Assembly (NCBI RefSeq): GCF_036370855.1
Contig: NC_088102.1
Coordinates: 42,507,835-42,571,834 of the forward strand
Length of the DNA: 64,000 nucleotides
Reading direction: 5' to 3'
Source of the DNA: Dromaius novaehollandiae
Lineage: Eukaryota > Chordata > Aves > Casuariiformes > Dromaiidae
Positions 23,701 to 36,630 of the stretch are shown one piece after another. Made by a program: the position numbers and the translations under genes. Under the pieces are notes generated by a model, which saw only the letters and a list, made by a program, of their open reading frames with translations, had not been told where the DNA came from and ran no database searches. Position 1 is the first letter of the stretch; each line of letters opens with the position of its first letter.

Positions 23701-26700
23701 ATGTAGTTGTGGACTAAATCAGGTAATACACATAATTAAGCATTGTGTCAGGCTTTCCCTTGTGGTGAGGTGCAGTGCCTTCTCTTTAGGTTGAGGCTGC
23801 CCAGAGGAGTACAGTAAGAGTGTTATCCAGGAGTGCTGGATTGAGACAGGTTTTCATTAGCACAACTGGAAACTTCCCCCAGGGTAGGAGTGTTAGCAAA
23901 AAATGCATCTTTCTTTGTGGGACTGAGCTGCGTTTGAAAGACTGGGCTAGCTTGGATGCCTGCCTGTGGCAAAACCATGAGAAGAACAACAGATTTCTTT
24001 AGGGTAAAGGCTGTTCTCGTCTAGGTCCAGAATGTGTCAGCATCAGTTTTGTGGTACCTGGACGGCACTGGCAGCTGCGATCACTCCAGCACTCTGTCCT
24101 CCCTGGCTTGATCTAGAAAGTGGAAACTGTTCTCTGAACTTGGAGGCAACTTGTCACCGTGTTCCTCTGAGAGGTGCCTCTCTGCTACCGCTTGTGCGGG
24201 AAGCACTGGACACTACGTCCCTCTGCTCTCAGCGCGTGAGTGGAGCCCGTCATGTTCCCTGATTATTTTCCAAATTGTAAAAGCTTTGGGGGATGGTTTT
24301 AAGGCAAGTCAGAAATAATTTACTTTGAGCCCCAAAGGGAAAGTATGCCATTTGTTTACGTGTTTGTTAGTAACTGGCACATAATATTGACCCACACTTG
24401 TACTGCATGGATTGCATAGTTTTATCTGAGAGTGTGGCTGTCCTGCATGAGGCTGTTCCTTTGCTCTGTGCCAGAGGAAAGCTAGCCATCATTCCTGTCA
24501 TCCGTGTTTGCAGTGCGGCGAACCACTTGCAGTCTCTCTTGACTTTTTCATCTCTTCTGTGTTGTTTTGTTCTCTTCTCCTTGGCAGCCTCCGTGCTGTG
24601 CCTGTTACTGACGCCCACTAGCCGAGTACCTCTGGTGCCAGCACGAGCTCGCTGCCTTCCTCCCCGTGCCCGGGATGAGCTCCGGAGCTCTGCCGTGCTG
24701 TGGGGAGGCTGCTGCTTTCCTGCACCCGTTAGCTGGGCGGAAGGATGACTTGTTACTGTGCGCTTGCAAGTAGGTGCTGTAACTTCTGGTCATACAATGT
24801 AGACATCCCTCAGGCAAGATATAACTGTTGACAGCAGTCTTTAGGACAAACCTTTGAAGAAATAGCAAGAGTAAAAGAGCAAAGAGTTTAGAAGCTATCA
24901 ACACAGGGTTTTTTGGTCAGGTTTTCCTAACTGATCAGTGTTGAACTAGTACTGCTCAGCTTTGAAAATCCTACTTCACGCACATACAGAGTATATGGCA
25001 GGATCTTAAGCGTGTTGTATTTCACAATGCTGTGTTATGTTTCCTTTAAAGAACATTGCTTTGAATTATGGGATAGATAACTGCAATTGTGTTCTCTGTG
25101 AATAGGCTGGACAGAGTGGAACAATAGTGAAATTGGCCATGTGAAACCCTTCGCTGAAATATTTAACCACATATCACTTCCCTGTACTTTAGATATACTA
25201 TTAGGTCAAACCACTGAACCTCTGGAGAAAATAGGTTCACTTCTGATGGCAAGTTTTCATTAAAATTAATGGTTTTTCAGATTTTTTTAAGCTGAGATCT
25301 TTCTTACTGATTTTCAATGAACTGGATTATCTTCTCAAAGGAAATGCTTTATTTCATATTTAAGATGAATTCATTGTTAACATACAGTTGTTAATGTACA
25401 TATTGGTGTTTATACATATTTACATATATGAAGTATATATGAAGTCAGTAATTACGTTAAATGAAAAAATGTTTTTGTAGTTGAAAATCCATCAAATGTG
25501 TGGTGGGGTTTTGTGGGGGAAAGGAAGGATTATTTATTTATTTTAACCAGCTCTGTAAGTCACCCTTTCACTTACCCATTTGTGGAAAAATTAGTAAAAT
25601 TTAACTTGTTTCATCTTGCAATTTCAATTCAGAATGATTTCCTTCTACATAAATCAAGTTCAGAACAAAGTGCTACCTTGTTCAGATTCGTGCAGTGTTG
25701 AAATTACACTGTCCAGAGAAGTGATGTAAGAGATTTTGTTTCTCCCTTTCTTTCCTGCTAAGCTTTTTTACAGACAAATTGGAATTAATCATACCGGTTT
25801 TGATTAAGTGTTAGTTAGAAGAATTCTCTTTGTGTGTTTTGTACAGCTCTGCTCCTTGCCCCTTCCTTTTATCTCTTGCTCAGCTCTTTTGAAACTATTC
25901 ACGGGGAGAGGGGAGATCTGTGAAAACACCAGAGCAGCAGCATCTGGGAAAGGACTGGATTTTGCATTCCTTGCAAAGTAATCCTTTTAATAGTGAAACA
26001 TTATGTTTGATTTTTTGCTTTGTATAGCCAGCTAATATGTCTGATCTGCATCCTTTTGGATCCCAATAATAGCTTTTTTGCATAGTCCTCTTTCAGTTTG
26101 ACATGACTGTGCTGGATTTATAATGAAGTTATGGGGATTTTTGTTTTTTGGTGGGTTTTCTTGGACAGCTAATTGGGGACATGTTGCTACTATTAAAGTT
26201 ATGGATTTAGTTTTGTGTGCTATTTGACATTTTTAGGAAAGAATGTAGCCTCAAATCCTTTGCTTATGTTGATGAGCATGCACAAGTATGCTTCATGACA
26301 AATCTGGAGTTCACCATTTTTCCTATTTTCATATATGTCTGTTTTTCTTGATGTTGGGTCTAGCCAGGTTCTACTGGAAAGCAAAAAAAAGAATTGATTT
26401 GCTATTCAGTTTCCTGTTAAAGACTGACAACTTCAAGATATAGTGAGTAATGGCATGACTGAGCTAAGATTGCCTCAAGAACAGCTGAGCGACTTTAGAA
26501 TGTCCCAGTACCCTTTGACTTGCACCATGTAAAAGGTGCTGGGGAGAGCAAGAAGTACAGAAGAGTTTTTTTGCATATATCTGATGTATAAAATATTTGG
26601 CTACTGCATTTGTGTGTGAGTAGCTTAAATGGGTTTTCTTTTGGAGGTGGGTTGGGGAGGGGCTCTAAAGGCTTATTTTATACTGCTCTTCCTGGGAAAT

Positions 26701-29700
26701 GACTTGAGATAACATGACAATCTCATTAGTGACAACTGAGTTTTCTCGGTCAGCACTGAAATACATGTTACTGGAGGGCAAAACTGTAGATGCTATTTGG
26801 GTTACTTTACACCAGTCCTTGCTTTTTTGTTTTTTGGGTTTTTTTTAGCTTTTTATTGGCTTCTTAGAGGAAGAGGAGGGGTGGAATATTCGCTTCCAGC
26901 TCACATCTTGCTATTCTTTACTCAAGCAAGATGAGTCATTTATATGCTAAGCCTAATGCCACATCATTAGTGGTGACTTTCTGTGGATTAAACGTGTCGC
27001 TTCAGAAGGAGTTCCTGAACGCTGTTTGTGTAGATTAGGCTACCAGGCTACCACTTGGGTTTATAAAGCATTCAGGCAGATGCTACAAATAGGCTTTTCT
27101 TTAGAACATCAGGAAGAGTCTGTTCCATGTAATCAGAAAGGTCACCGATCAGTTCTGTTCTGTAACCTGTCACATCCTCAAAGCTATCAGGAACACAGAT
27201 TACTTGTAAATTGAGTTTGAGTTTACTATGACAGAAATACTGCAGTGCAAAGAGATATGAGTTTGAGATGGTTTTAAAATGCAGATACTATTTTCTGGTT
27301 GTTGATTTTAGCTGGTTCTTCACTATTTTTCTAGTTAGTACAGATATGGTGATGCTGAGGTGGGCCAGCATCAACAGCAAGGAAGAGAGCTTGTGCTGTA
27401 GAGCCTGATAATGCTTCTTAGCTTGGGCTCTGTGCTGCAGTCACAAGTTCAGGGAAGAGACAACAAAGTGTGAGACAGTAACCCCCAGCATGCAGAAGAC
27501 AGGGACATAGGAGATGAATGGCAGGATCGAGGAAAACAAGGAAGGGAAGTGATGAAAACCATTAAGTGAGACCTGCCTAAGGAAATATAGGGTACAGTTG
27601 TCCTGACCGTTGTCTGCAGACACTCTCCCCCAGGTGCTCCATCCCCCCTCTTCCTGCAGATGAATACTGTAGTTCCCTTGTTCTCTACCCCCAACCCTAC
27701 CTTATTTGAGACTCACTGCTTTAACTGGTAGAATTGTAATAGTGACTTTCACTGGTGTGTTCTTTCTTCAGGTTATGACTTCTGTCAAGTCCTCCAGTGG
27801 TTTGCTGAAAGGGTTGACCGCATCATCCTGCTTTTTGATGCCCATAAGCTGGATATATCTGATGAATTTTCAGAGGCTATTAAGTCATTCCGGGGCCAGG
27901 ATGACAAGATTCGAGTGGTGCTCAATAAGGCTGACCAAGTAGACACTCAGCAGCTGATGAGGGTCTATGGTGCACTCATGTGGTCCCTAGGAAAGGTGAT
28001 CAACACTCCAGAGGTGCTACGAGTCTACATTGGCTCATTCTGGGCCCATCCTCTCCAAAATACAGAGAATCGAAGACTCTTTGAGGCAGAGGCACAGGAT
28101 CTTTTCAAGGACATCCAGAGACTCCCACAGAAGGCCGCTGTGCGGAAACTCAATGATCTCATAAAGAGAGCAAGACTTGCAAAGGTAAGAAAAGATAAAG
28201 ACTTAATTTACATGAATGAGCAATCTTCCATCCTTTCCATCTGACTTGTAGTAGGTTGCCTTCCTAACTTTTAGAGAAGGGATTTGATGCCTTTGTGGCC
28301 ATTAAAGCTATTGTTTGCTTGACAGAGGGTTGAGTTTTTTTGTCCTGTGCAATGAGGTGAACTTACTACTATTTGAAGTTAATCCACTTTGTTTTTTAAC
28401 AACAGTTGGTATGTACAGAACTTAAAGGGGGTGGATGCAGAAAACAAAACTACACCTATGCAACAAGAACAAAAAAACTTAAAAATGTCAAGTGAACTAC
28501 CTTTCCAGTGAAGATTACCTGAAGGCTATCTAAGACCCCCAAAAAGTAATCGTCTTCCCTTCAACCTTCCATACAATCATTTATACATTTAATCCATTAG
28601 CGCATACTGCCAGCTAGTTGCTGTGGAAAAATATTTTAACTAAATACATGTAATACCCTGGAATTAGAAGATTAATTAAAAGGTTATTACTTGTAGTGAA
28701 ACTCAGGTATGCAGATAATGAGCAGAGCTGCTTGTGTGTTAGATGAAACACTGTACCTCAAAATAAAAAGTAATCTCTCAGATTGCATCTTCTTCATCCC
28801 CAGTCCCAGAGCCCCAGTCCCACTTAGGCAATATGGACTTTGTATCATTGTGTCTAGAAAAATCCATCTCTTGTTGTCCAGAACGCGAGTTCTATGTCCC
28901 TGCTGTAGCTTGCCCCCATCACTGTTCTCTCTTTTTCAGCTCTGGAAGAGTACTTGCATTGTGTGCAACTGTGACTCTGTCTACAGCTGACTATTGAAAA
29001 TGTGTTTAATTTTGAGTTCTCTAGTTTTCTTAGATGAGTAAGTGGATATCACTTTAAAGCTCTTCTATCACCAAGTTTTGATATCTATTTGCAAAGCCTT
29101 CTGATTACATTTTACACCAATCTTCAGAATCTCTGCTTAATAACATTAGCGTCAGCTGTCCTTTCTTGTCACAGCCCAACTAGAATAAGCTTTGGTTGCT
29201 GTCTGAAGTGTTTCTTTACCTCTTCCTGTGATTCTGCAACTACCACCAGATCAGTAGTTGAAAGTACTGCCAAGCTTCTTGTTTCAAGAAAAACCAAAAA
29301 AACAAAAAAACACACCCTCAGGAACAAAATAAACATTGGTGATGCAAGAATTACGATTTGTCACTTGGAAAATGGGAAAAGAAGGCAGAATAACCTCAGA
29401 GTGATGACACATTTAAAGCTTTGTAGCCTGAGCTTTAGGGAAACCAGTAATAATTGCTTTTGAAAATTCAATTTAATATCATGTTCCTGATATTACTATG
29501 TTAAATGTTAAACTCTTGTTGCCATAATCTCAATCTGTTTTGTAGGCATTGGTAGCTTTTTATTTTCATTCATCGCAGTCATTTTGGAAGTGGAAGAATG
29601 TCAGAAGCAGATGGATCATTTTAAGGTGCTTTTACCTAATGTGAAATAAAAATGGGTAAAGGTGAATACAAAATATAATGTTCATAGAGCATGCTGATAC

Positions 29701-32700
29701 AACAGCTACAGAAGGACAATAAACTGCTTATCTGCAGGGTAGTAGCAATGTAATCCTTCCTGTGTCATCTTTCCACCTTCTGCACTGAACTTGAAGTACT
29801 GATGCTCAAAAATCTTTTACAGCGTTGCACAGTATTTACTTATTTGTCCAATTTCTCTACCATTCTGTTCATTAATCTCTAAAACATGTGCAGAAACCCA
29901 AAATAAAACAAGCAAACTGTCAGCTTGCTGTCAAATTTGGGTTTTAGCCTTTTTTCTTATTTTAAACTCATGTGACTTACTCTCCCATTTCAAAGATGGT
30001 AACTATTCTTATCTTTAAAAAACATCTGTGGCTTTTTGCAGATCTTAGATCACTGAGTGTGCACATGCATAACTGTTAGTGCTTGGGAGCTGTAAACATG
30101 CTTTTCTCTGTTTGCTAGAAGTTACTTTAAACATAAGGTCCATAAAATTACTTCAGATTTATTTATAAAACTGTTAGAAATACTTGTTGGATTAATTGTC
30201 TGTCATTATGGAGAAATACTTCTTTCCCCCATTAGGGTTTTATTTTTTTATTTTAGGGTTTTATGCAGAAACCTGGGGGTCTTTTTCTTCTCTGCAGAAA
30301 TTTAAATACTCATTGAAACAATGCACTCTTTTTAGATATGAGGAAGTGATGTTGAAATATATATATTTAAAAAAATCATCCATATTTGCACAGTTATTGT
30401 GTTAAGTCTGCATCACAATGACTACTCAGCTCAGTCTTGAAAATACTGAGTCATTTCCTTCTAAGGCTCTTGAGATGAGCAGAACTAAACATTTCAGAAT
30501 GATTTCTGGATCTTTGAGTTTAGTTATATCCCAAATACTTTCCATACATTTCTGTGGAAACTGCAAGCCTCTCCCTTCTCTTTCCAAGTTAAGGACATCA
30601 ATGCTCCCATTCCTTACCTCCCCCTTGCCATGATTATGCAGGCATCTCTTATTTTGGTGTGAAATTTCCAAAAAATTCTTTCAGGCTCTGGGAATGCTGA
30701 CTGTTTCTCAACAATTATGATAAATGCAAGATTTTTTTTTCCTTTTTGAAGACAGGAATGTTCCACTGATGTAGAAGATGCTGTCCTTCTTGCCTTCTGC
30801 TTTAAGTGCTTTTCTGTAATAGCTTTGTTGTGTGGCCCAAATTGCAATATTAAGTAAAGATAGTATTGCACGGGGCAGTCTGAATAAAATCTAAAGCTTG
30901 TGAATACTTTCTGCTGTGAAGTGATGTGGATGTCAAGTTTGCCATGGAATTCCAAGGAAGAAGCAGATAGATCAAAGGTGAAAGTTTGGATCGTAAGAAA
31001 TGCAAAGAAAAATTGGCTACACCATTTTTCTTTAAAAGCAAAGAGGATTTTTTTTTTCCACTTTCCAGTAGGCCCTTAAGGAAAGGAGTGTGAATACAGT
31101 TTCCCTGTGCAGGTTATGTGTAGAATTTGTACAGATGACCATGAAGCATGCTCTGTGGTGTTTTGGTGGATGTTAATTATTGTGCTCATCACCATATCTG
31201 CATAATTCTTTTTTTCCCTACTGCTGCTTTTTTGTTGTAGTCTCTTTCCCCAGTCCTTCCAATTTCAATTCTTTAATCTATGCTTCAATAGTTCTTAAAT
31301 TTTAGTTAAGAAGAAAGTGCAACTTCTGTTTTGAAAACAGCTACTTCTTTTTTTAATATTCTCGTAATGAAGAAAGGCCTGAGTTCTTTAAACACTTACA
31401 CTACTATGGAGGTCATTTGACTTCCGAGCCCCTTGCAGGGATAGAGCTTAAGGTAGTCTGATTACTTCAAGTTGTCATAAACTTGTATTGCTTCTAAAAG
31501 AAGCCTGCCCTTGTGTTCCCTTTCTTGTGCAGCATAAATATCTACGTCTGCACAAAGAGCTGGATAAGCGAACTCTCATAGGTTAAGAACAAGAGCAACA
31601 CACACAGTTTAGATCCTTGACCAGATTGCTATGTGGTCCCACAGATTCTGTTGTTGGTACAAAGTAGTGGGAGGGTGATAAGAGGAAGAGATGAACGGCT
31701 GAGAGGTAAGGGTAGAAAGGAGGGGCAGGGGCAGGATGGATCTGCATCTTTGGCAGTGCTGGATTATCTTGCTTACAGTATGTGGAAAACTCAAAAGAGC
31801 TTGGAAACTAATGATGGTTTTTTAGGGCTTGTTAAACTACATTACTGTCTTTCCTTATATACCAGAATGACTCTGCTTTTCTGTTTCAGGCTTCACCTGG
31901 CAGCCAGGGCATACTCTTATTACAGCATACTGAATGCTCTGTCATCCTTTGGGGGCTGCATAAATACAGACTCTATGTATTTGTTTTTCTGGGATTGAGT
32001 AGGAATGCAGTGTCACTTAAGTTAGATAGCCCTATCACTTAACATACATGGATTACTTGAGGTATAACCCCATTCTTTCCCGCAAAATATGTTGTGGTAA
32101 GGCAGATGGAGTTACAAATCTCAGTCGCTGAGATGGATGGTTCAATATAGCTGGAGCTCGTTGTATGACCTGTAGTGTCTAGAACTCATTTTGGGGCCTT
32201 GCTTTCATTCTCACTGTTGGTACTGACAGTGTTGTACCATGCTTCTTAAATTGCACTAGATTTTTTCAAGTGTCCATCTATAAAGTTTGTGATTCCTTTA
32301 TTGCTGCTGAAAGCAGCAAAAGCTAGTTAACACCTGTTCCTGTAAACATGAAGTCTAAACTGTATGGTAACTGCAAATATCTCCCTGTCTCTTTCAGTGT
32401 GGCTTTTCAGACCGGTCTATCTTAGTTGTTCCACAAACAATGGTTGATAACATGTCCTTGAACTGACTTTCGGAACACATTCTTTCTGTTTCTTTTTATG
32501 GCCTGGATGAAGAACATTAACGCTGATAAGTTTAGATAAGCAATAGTATTGATTTCAGCTTTGCTGCTTCTTAGGTCCATGCTTATATCATCAGCTATCT
32601 GAAAAAAGAAATGCCATCTGTATTTGGAAAAGAGAACAAGAAGAAGGAACTGATCAGCAGATTACCTGAGATCTATACCCAACTGCAAAGAGAATACCAT

Positions 32701-35630
32701 ATCTCAGCAGGAGATTTCCCTGAGGTCAAGAAAATGCAGGTAAAACAAGAGTACAGTTCTGCTGAAATGATATTAACTTTCCAAGAGGACTACTAAATTA
32801 CCAAAGATAGGACAGGGTCTCTTATTGTAGTTTTGGAGTGTTCAGGTAAATGACGAAAGAGCAGCAGAAATAACCATTTGTCTGTTAGGGAGTTAGCATG
32901 ACTTGGAAGTACTGCAAAATGAAAGCAATTGATAATTTCCTTAGAGTGTAAAACCACTGTTAAAAGATTATAGAAACTGCTATAAGGAATTAGACCTTCT
33001 GCCTTTTTAGTCAATATTTTGTTCCCCATGGCATATAGTACTAGATGTTTCGGGAGACTGTGCAAATAAAATGGCAGTGGATGCTTACGGGTTAATGTGG
33101 TACTTGATTCTTGTCCGAAATGTGGGTATTTATCTCTTTTAAAATGCTATCAGATATTTATGTAGGTGAGACTGTACTTAGACACTCATTCATATTTATT
33201 CTACTTTGTTTTTCCTATTACTGATACTATGGGCCAGTGAGTCACAAAAGCAGTGTTACCTGAAAAGTGCAACTTAGAAGCTATCACTTTCGAAAATGTT
33301 GCCTTTCAGTTTTTTTCTGTCCTTTTGAGCTTGCATTCTGTGAGAAATAAAAATAGAAGTTCTCAGTTTATCTTAAACTTTTAAATACTTCTTGTGTCTC
33401 TTCCTGCTTCATTTTTGTGCAGTCTTACTGCCAACTTTCTATGTCACTTCCAGCTTTTTGTTTCTGTACTCTCTCTGATTTGAGGTGAGCTGATTAGACA
33501 TGAACAGGTATTCTGGGGAAGGACAGCTATGCTGTGTTAGTGGTTAATTTATCCCCAAACCTCAATTTGGCAGTGAGAGTGGATTGAAATGAAGACTTTC
33601 CAGTCATTTAGTTTGTGTAATCTCGTACTAGGCAACCTTTTTTATCCCAGATCCCTATGGCACATAGGCTTCTTAGATGGTCTTTGAATTAGAACGTAAT
33701 TCAGTATCCAAGTCAAGGAACGTGAGATCAGGAGCCTGTTGTCTGGTCTGACTGTGGTCTATCCACACATGTAGTGGAGAAAGTCTTCCAGGTTGACACT
33801 TGTATATCATTCTAACAATTTTTATGTGGTGTATTCATGCTGGTGATTAGAAAAAGCAATGATTGGCTTTTTTCATTAACCTACCTACAAGGATGCACAA
33901 CTTTCTCTTATGAATTAAAATATATAATTTAGGAATCAGTTTTTGCATGAGTCAGTTATAGATGAAGCACAAGATCTACATCAGTTAGGTTTTCACAGCA
34001 GGAAGATTGTTGAGGAAGGATTTCATGAAGTTAGGTTTTTAAAAGGTATTTGTGTGAAAAAGCTGACTTCTCCTTTCTTCCCATACCACTTCTGCTGGTG
34101 TTAAGAAATGAGGGAGAGAAGTAATCATTCATCAATCTGGATATTGAAACAAACTTTTGAGCAGAACTTTATCAGATTAGTAGTCCGTATCTCTAAGCCT
34201 TAGCAGCAGATGGCAGCAAGTATATAGATGAGAGATGAGTCACTTCTGTGATGAGGAAGGAAATTGTGAGAAAACAGCAGGTTTGACCTTTGCTTTCTAA
34301 AACTTATTACATGTCATAAATTTATACTGATCAGTTGCAGTAAATCAGGTGACTGTGCATAAACTTCAGCCAAATAGAGTGGTTGTTCATTAGTTTTTAT
34401 CCTCCGAGAAATCCAAAGGGCTTTGCACAAGTGGGCAGTTGAGTGCCTGTCAGTTCTGCGTGCATTAACAAAGCAGTTTGCCTGTACTTCAGGTTTATTG
34501 GGTTGGCATCATTGTAGTTCCGATGAGTAGCAGAACAGCTCCCTGAGGGAAATGAGATTTGTCAAAGCAGTTTAACACCATTTTGACAGATGTTTTTTCT
34601 TTTTAGTTTCCACTGTAACTCTGCTTTCCCAGCTAGCATTTTTTATGTAGAAATCTAGACTCCTAGAATGTTGGTTTTGTTGCAGTCAGTATCAGCTTTG
34701 TCATTAGCAGCCAAGAGGCCATAATATACCCAGCAGGACAAAAAGTAGAATGTTAATTAAAATCAGCTATTGTCACAGCTAGGGAAGCTCTACTGTTTAA
34801 TCTGTTTCTTTTTTATTATGGTGAGCCAGTCCTTAGTGACTGAGGACTTTCAAATGAATACCTTGTAGAATAGTATGTTTCAGGAGCTAAGAGACACTCT
34901 GTGGACACAGACTTAATCCAAATAAAGGTTTGCAGCTTTTTAGATGGTTTTAGTTGTATAAACATGAATGTGTACTGAAAAACAATATGGTAATATTTTA
35001 ATACCTTTTCAGTATAATCAAGTTTTTCTAACTATACTGTCATTGAAACATTCAGTAGATTTTTTTGCTTTTTTATATACTTGTCATTGACAGGAGCTGC
35101 TGGAGACTTGTGACTTCACTAAATTTCACTCTTTGAAGCCAAAGCTAATTGAAGCTGTGGATAATATGCTGGCCAATAAAATTGCCTCCCTGATGAGCCT
35201 AATCAGCCAGGAAGAGAGCAATATGCCCACACAGATGGTGCATGGTGGGGCATTTGATGGCACCATGGCAGGACCCTTTGGCCATGGATATGGAGAAGGT
35301 GCCAAGGAAGGAGCTGATGAAGAGGAATGGGTTGTTGCCAAAGATAAACCTGCTTATGATGAGATTTTCTACACTCTGTCACCAATCAACGGAAAAATAT
35401 CTGGGATCAGCGCAAAGAAGGAGATGGTGACTTCCAAACTACCTAACAGTGTCTTGGGGAAGATATGGAAACTCGCTGACTGTGATGGCGACGGAATGTT
35501 GGATGAGGAGGAGTTTGCATTGGCAAAGCATCTCATCAAAATTAAACTGGATGGGTATGAACTGCCTGGCACACTACCTCCCCATCTGGTGCCACCATCT
35601 CACAGGAAACCTCTGCAGACAGCAGAGTGA
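8512..35630 (+). CDS. EHD4: EH domain-containing protein 4, complete (6 exons)
   Basis: The join 8512-8747, 16536-16712, 18328-18425, 27772-28184, 32575-32739, 35094-35630 is 1,626 nt and encodes 541 residues, the length I recall for human EHD4. EHD proteins are dynamin-like ATPases that oligomerise on and tubulate endosomal membranes; EHD4 acts in early-endosome to recycling and lysosomal transport. Visible features: P-loop GQYSTGKT (68-75), DSPG (156-159), NKAD (222-225), helical region about 290-400, acidic linker with EGADEEEW, and a C-terminal EH domain about 445-535 with W488 for NPF-peptide binding. The EF-hand loop D492-x-D494-x-D496-x-M-x-D500-x-x-E503 is complete. The N-terminus (MFSW, then [20 protein letters not shown]) and the tail [12 protein letters not shown] fit EHD4 rather than EHD1, 2 or 3. 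The start has A at -3 and no ATG upstream in the leader. All junctions are GT-AG and in phase. Confidence 0.97.
11842..11866. repeat. Poly-C run (25 C)
   Basis: Twenty-five consecutive C residues in EHD4 intron 1, G-rich on the other strand. The true length may differ, because such runs are error-prone in assemblies. Confidence 0.9.
12731..12753. repeat. (TG)n followed by 16 G
   Basis: A short TG repeat runs into 16 consecutive G residues (12738-12753), in the opposite sense to the C25 run 0.9 kb upstream. Confidence 0.9.
16536..16712 (+). CDS. EHD4: EHD4 exon 2
   Basis: Encodes residues 79 (last base) to 138 (first two bases). [20 protein letters not shown] carries the switch I region of the EHD ATPase domain, followed by [16 protein letters not shown]. 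Acceptor tctctag, donor gtgaga. Confidence 0.96.
16713..18327 (+). other. EHD4 intron 2
   Basis: A 1.6 kb AT-rich intron ending in a good polypyrimidine tract (ctcctttttt then cctgcag). Nothing else is recognised. Confidence 0.85.
18328..18425 (+). CDS. EHD4: EHD4 exon 3
   Basis: A short exon for residues 138-171 containing [13 protein letters not shown] and the G3-like [12 protein letters not shown] segment (switch II). Donor gtgagt-like, with Gly171 split G|GT. Confidence 0.96.
18426..27771 (+). other. EHD4 intron 3
   Basis: The largest intron (9.3 kb). It is mostly AT-rich and repeat-poor, with a T14 run (20872-20885), a 13-bp direct repeat (22302-22314 and 22328-22340), an 11-bp tandem pair (25424-25445) and a CpG-enriched patch at about 24.03-24.78 kb. 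No exon is recognised. Confidence 0.85.
24030..24780. promoter_or_regulatory. CpG-enriched patch inside EHD4 intron 3
   Basis: GC and CpG content rise clearly here, most densely from about 24,600 to 24,770 (roughly ten CpGs in 170 bases). The surrounding intron has almost none. It could be an intronic enhancer or alternative promoter; nothing in it is recognised as coding. Confidence 0.35.
27772..28184 (+). CDS. EHD4: EHD4 exon 4
   Basis: Encodes residues 171-308: the rest of the ATPase domain with [19 protein letters not shown], the NKAD specificity motif (222-225) and [17 protein letters not shown]. It then encodes the start of the helical membrane-binding region ([19 protein letters not shown]). 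Acceptor cttcag, donor gtaaga, phase 0 at the 3' end. Confidence 0.97.
28185..32574 (+). other. EHD4 intron 4
   Basis: A 4.4 kb AT-rich intron. No exon, RNA gene or recognised repeat is seen. Confidence 0.85.
32575..32739 (+). CDS. EHD4: EHD4 exon 5
   Basis: Encodes residues 309-363 ([19 protein letters not shown] through EVKKMQ), part of the helical domain whose tip contacts lipid in EHD structures. Phase 0 at both ends; acceptor cttag, donor gtaaaa. Confidence 0.96.
32740..35093 (+). other. EHD4 intron 5
   Basis: A 2.35 kb AT-rich intron ending in cattgacag. Nothing else is recognised. Confidence 0.85.
35094..35630 (+). CDS. EHD4: EHD4 exon 6 (terminal coding exon)
   Basis: Encodes residues 364-541: the last helices ([19 protein letters not shown]), a Gly-rich acidic linker, and the whole EH domain with KIWKLAD and the EF-hand loop at 492-503. 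It ends at TGA (35628-35630). Position 4 of the loop is Gly (DCDGDG), whereas I recall Cys in human; the ligand positions are all kept. Confidence 0.97.
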   Translation, partial: ELLETCDFTKFHSLKPKLIEAVDNMLANKIASLMSLISQEESNMPTQMVHGGAFDGTMAGPFGHGYGEGAKEGADEEEWVVAKDKPAYDEIFYTLSPINGKISGISAKKEMVTSKLPNSVLGKIWKLADCDGDGMLDEEEFALAKHLIKIKLDGYELPGTLPPHLVPPSHRKPLQTAE

Positions 35631-36545
35631 AGAATACAGGAAGAAGAATGAGGATTTGGGATACCAAATGTGTTAAAACCACCAAAGTTGGAAATTAGGC
35701 TTAGATCCTTAAACTTCATAGCACATTCCACGCAAGTTGCTGACATTAGAAGCATAGTAGCAGGAAAACATTTGTGTAATAGTTCCTACTGACCTTCACT
35801 GAGACATGCATATCATAAGTGCCTTGTATAGATTTATCACAGTGTGTGATGTAAGGGTGAAAAAGTTTTCATCATCTTGCTTCCATGGCTCCCTGCCTTT
35901 ACAGCCATAAAGCAAAAAAGACTATGTATAAAATCACCGACCTTCGTCAAAACTAAATGCTTAGCAACTACACATCTCTCCAAACTGTTTTTAGTAAGTG
36001 CAAAGAAGCTCTAAACACAAACTCACCTACCTATGCAAGGAACATGTTTATGCTAAAAGCATACTCTAGGCACCTAGTGAATGTCAGCATTTGTATAGTT
36101 TAAGAAAAGGCAGACCTACAAAGAAATTAAAATTAGGGCAGGTTGTTTTTTTTAGTTTGGATGTAGGGAAAGAAAAGAGTCAGGGAAAAAATCTTTTAAG
36201 AAGTGCTCAGAATACATGAGCAGATTTATTTTTAGACTTCAGCAGTTATGGTTAAAACTGCAAAATATTAAAATGATTCCTTTAAGCTGTCATCACTGTA
36301 TCCTGTTCTAATCTGAACTGCTGAAAGAACTGCTGCTTCTATTTTGTACAGCACTATATATTCAGTATTCTCAGTTAAAAGACCTGAGTCTCCTTTCTTC
36401 CTTGAACTTGGAGTTTCTTTTGAGGTTTCAGGTTAGCTGCTTTGCAGACCATGAATTCCTGAATTGTTCAAAGTGATGGCAGAATGCTTTCGTAAGCTAA
36501 AAAGGTCATATGTTTCTATTGAAATAAAGCCTCCTTTTCTGTTCC
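35631..36545 (+). other. EHD4 3' UTR (minimum extent)
   Basis: Non-coding sequence after the stop to the first good AATAAA (36523). Further signals at 39.74 and 39.82 kb leave open a roughly 4.2 kb UTR. The end is inferred. Confidence 0.55.
36523..36528 (+). promoter_or_regulatory. Poly(A) signal AATAAA, proximal, EHD4
   Basis: A canonical hexamer 893 bases after the stop codon, followed by a T/C-rich stretch and GTGCACTGTG about 30 bases on. Confidence 0.5.
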
Positions 36546-36630
36546 GAAAAGGTGCACTGTGCAAACTCAGCCTGTTCCCATTGAGTTGTCTTGGGAAATT
36601 TTCATGAGTTAATTTCTACTTACAGCTAAC

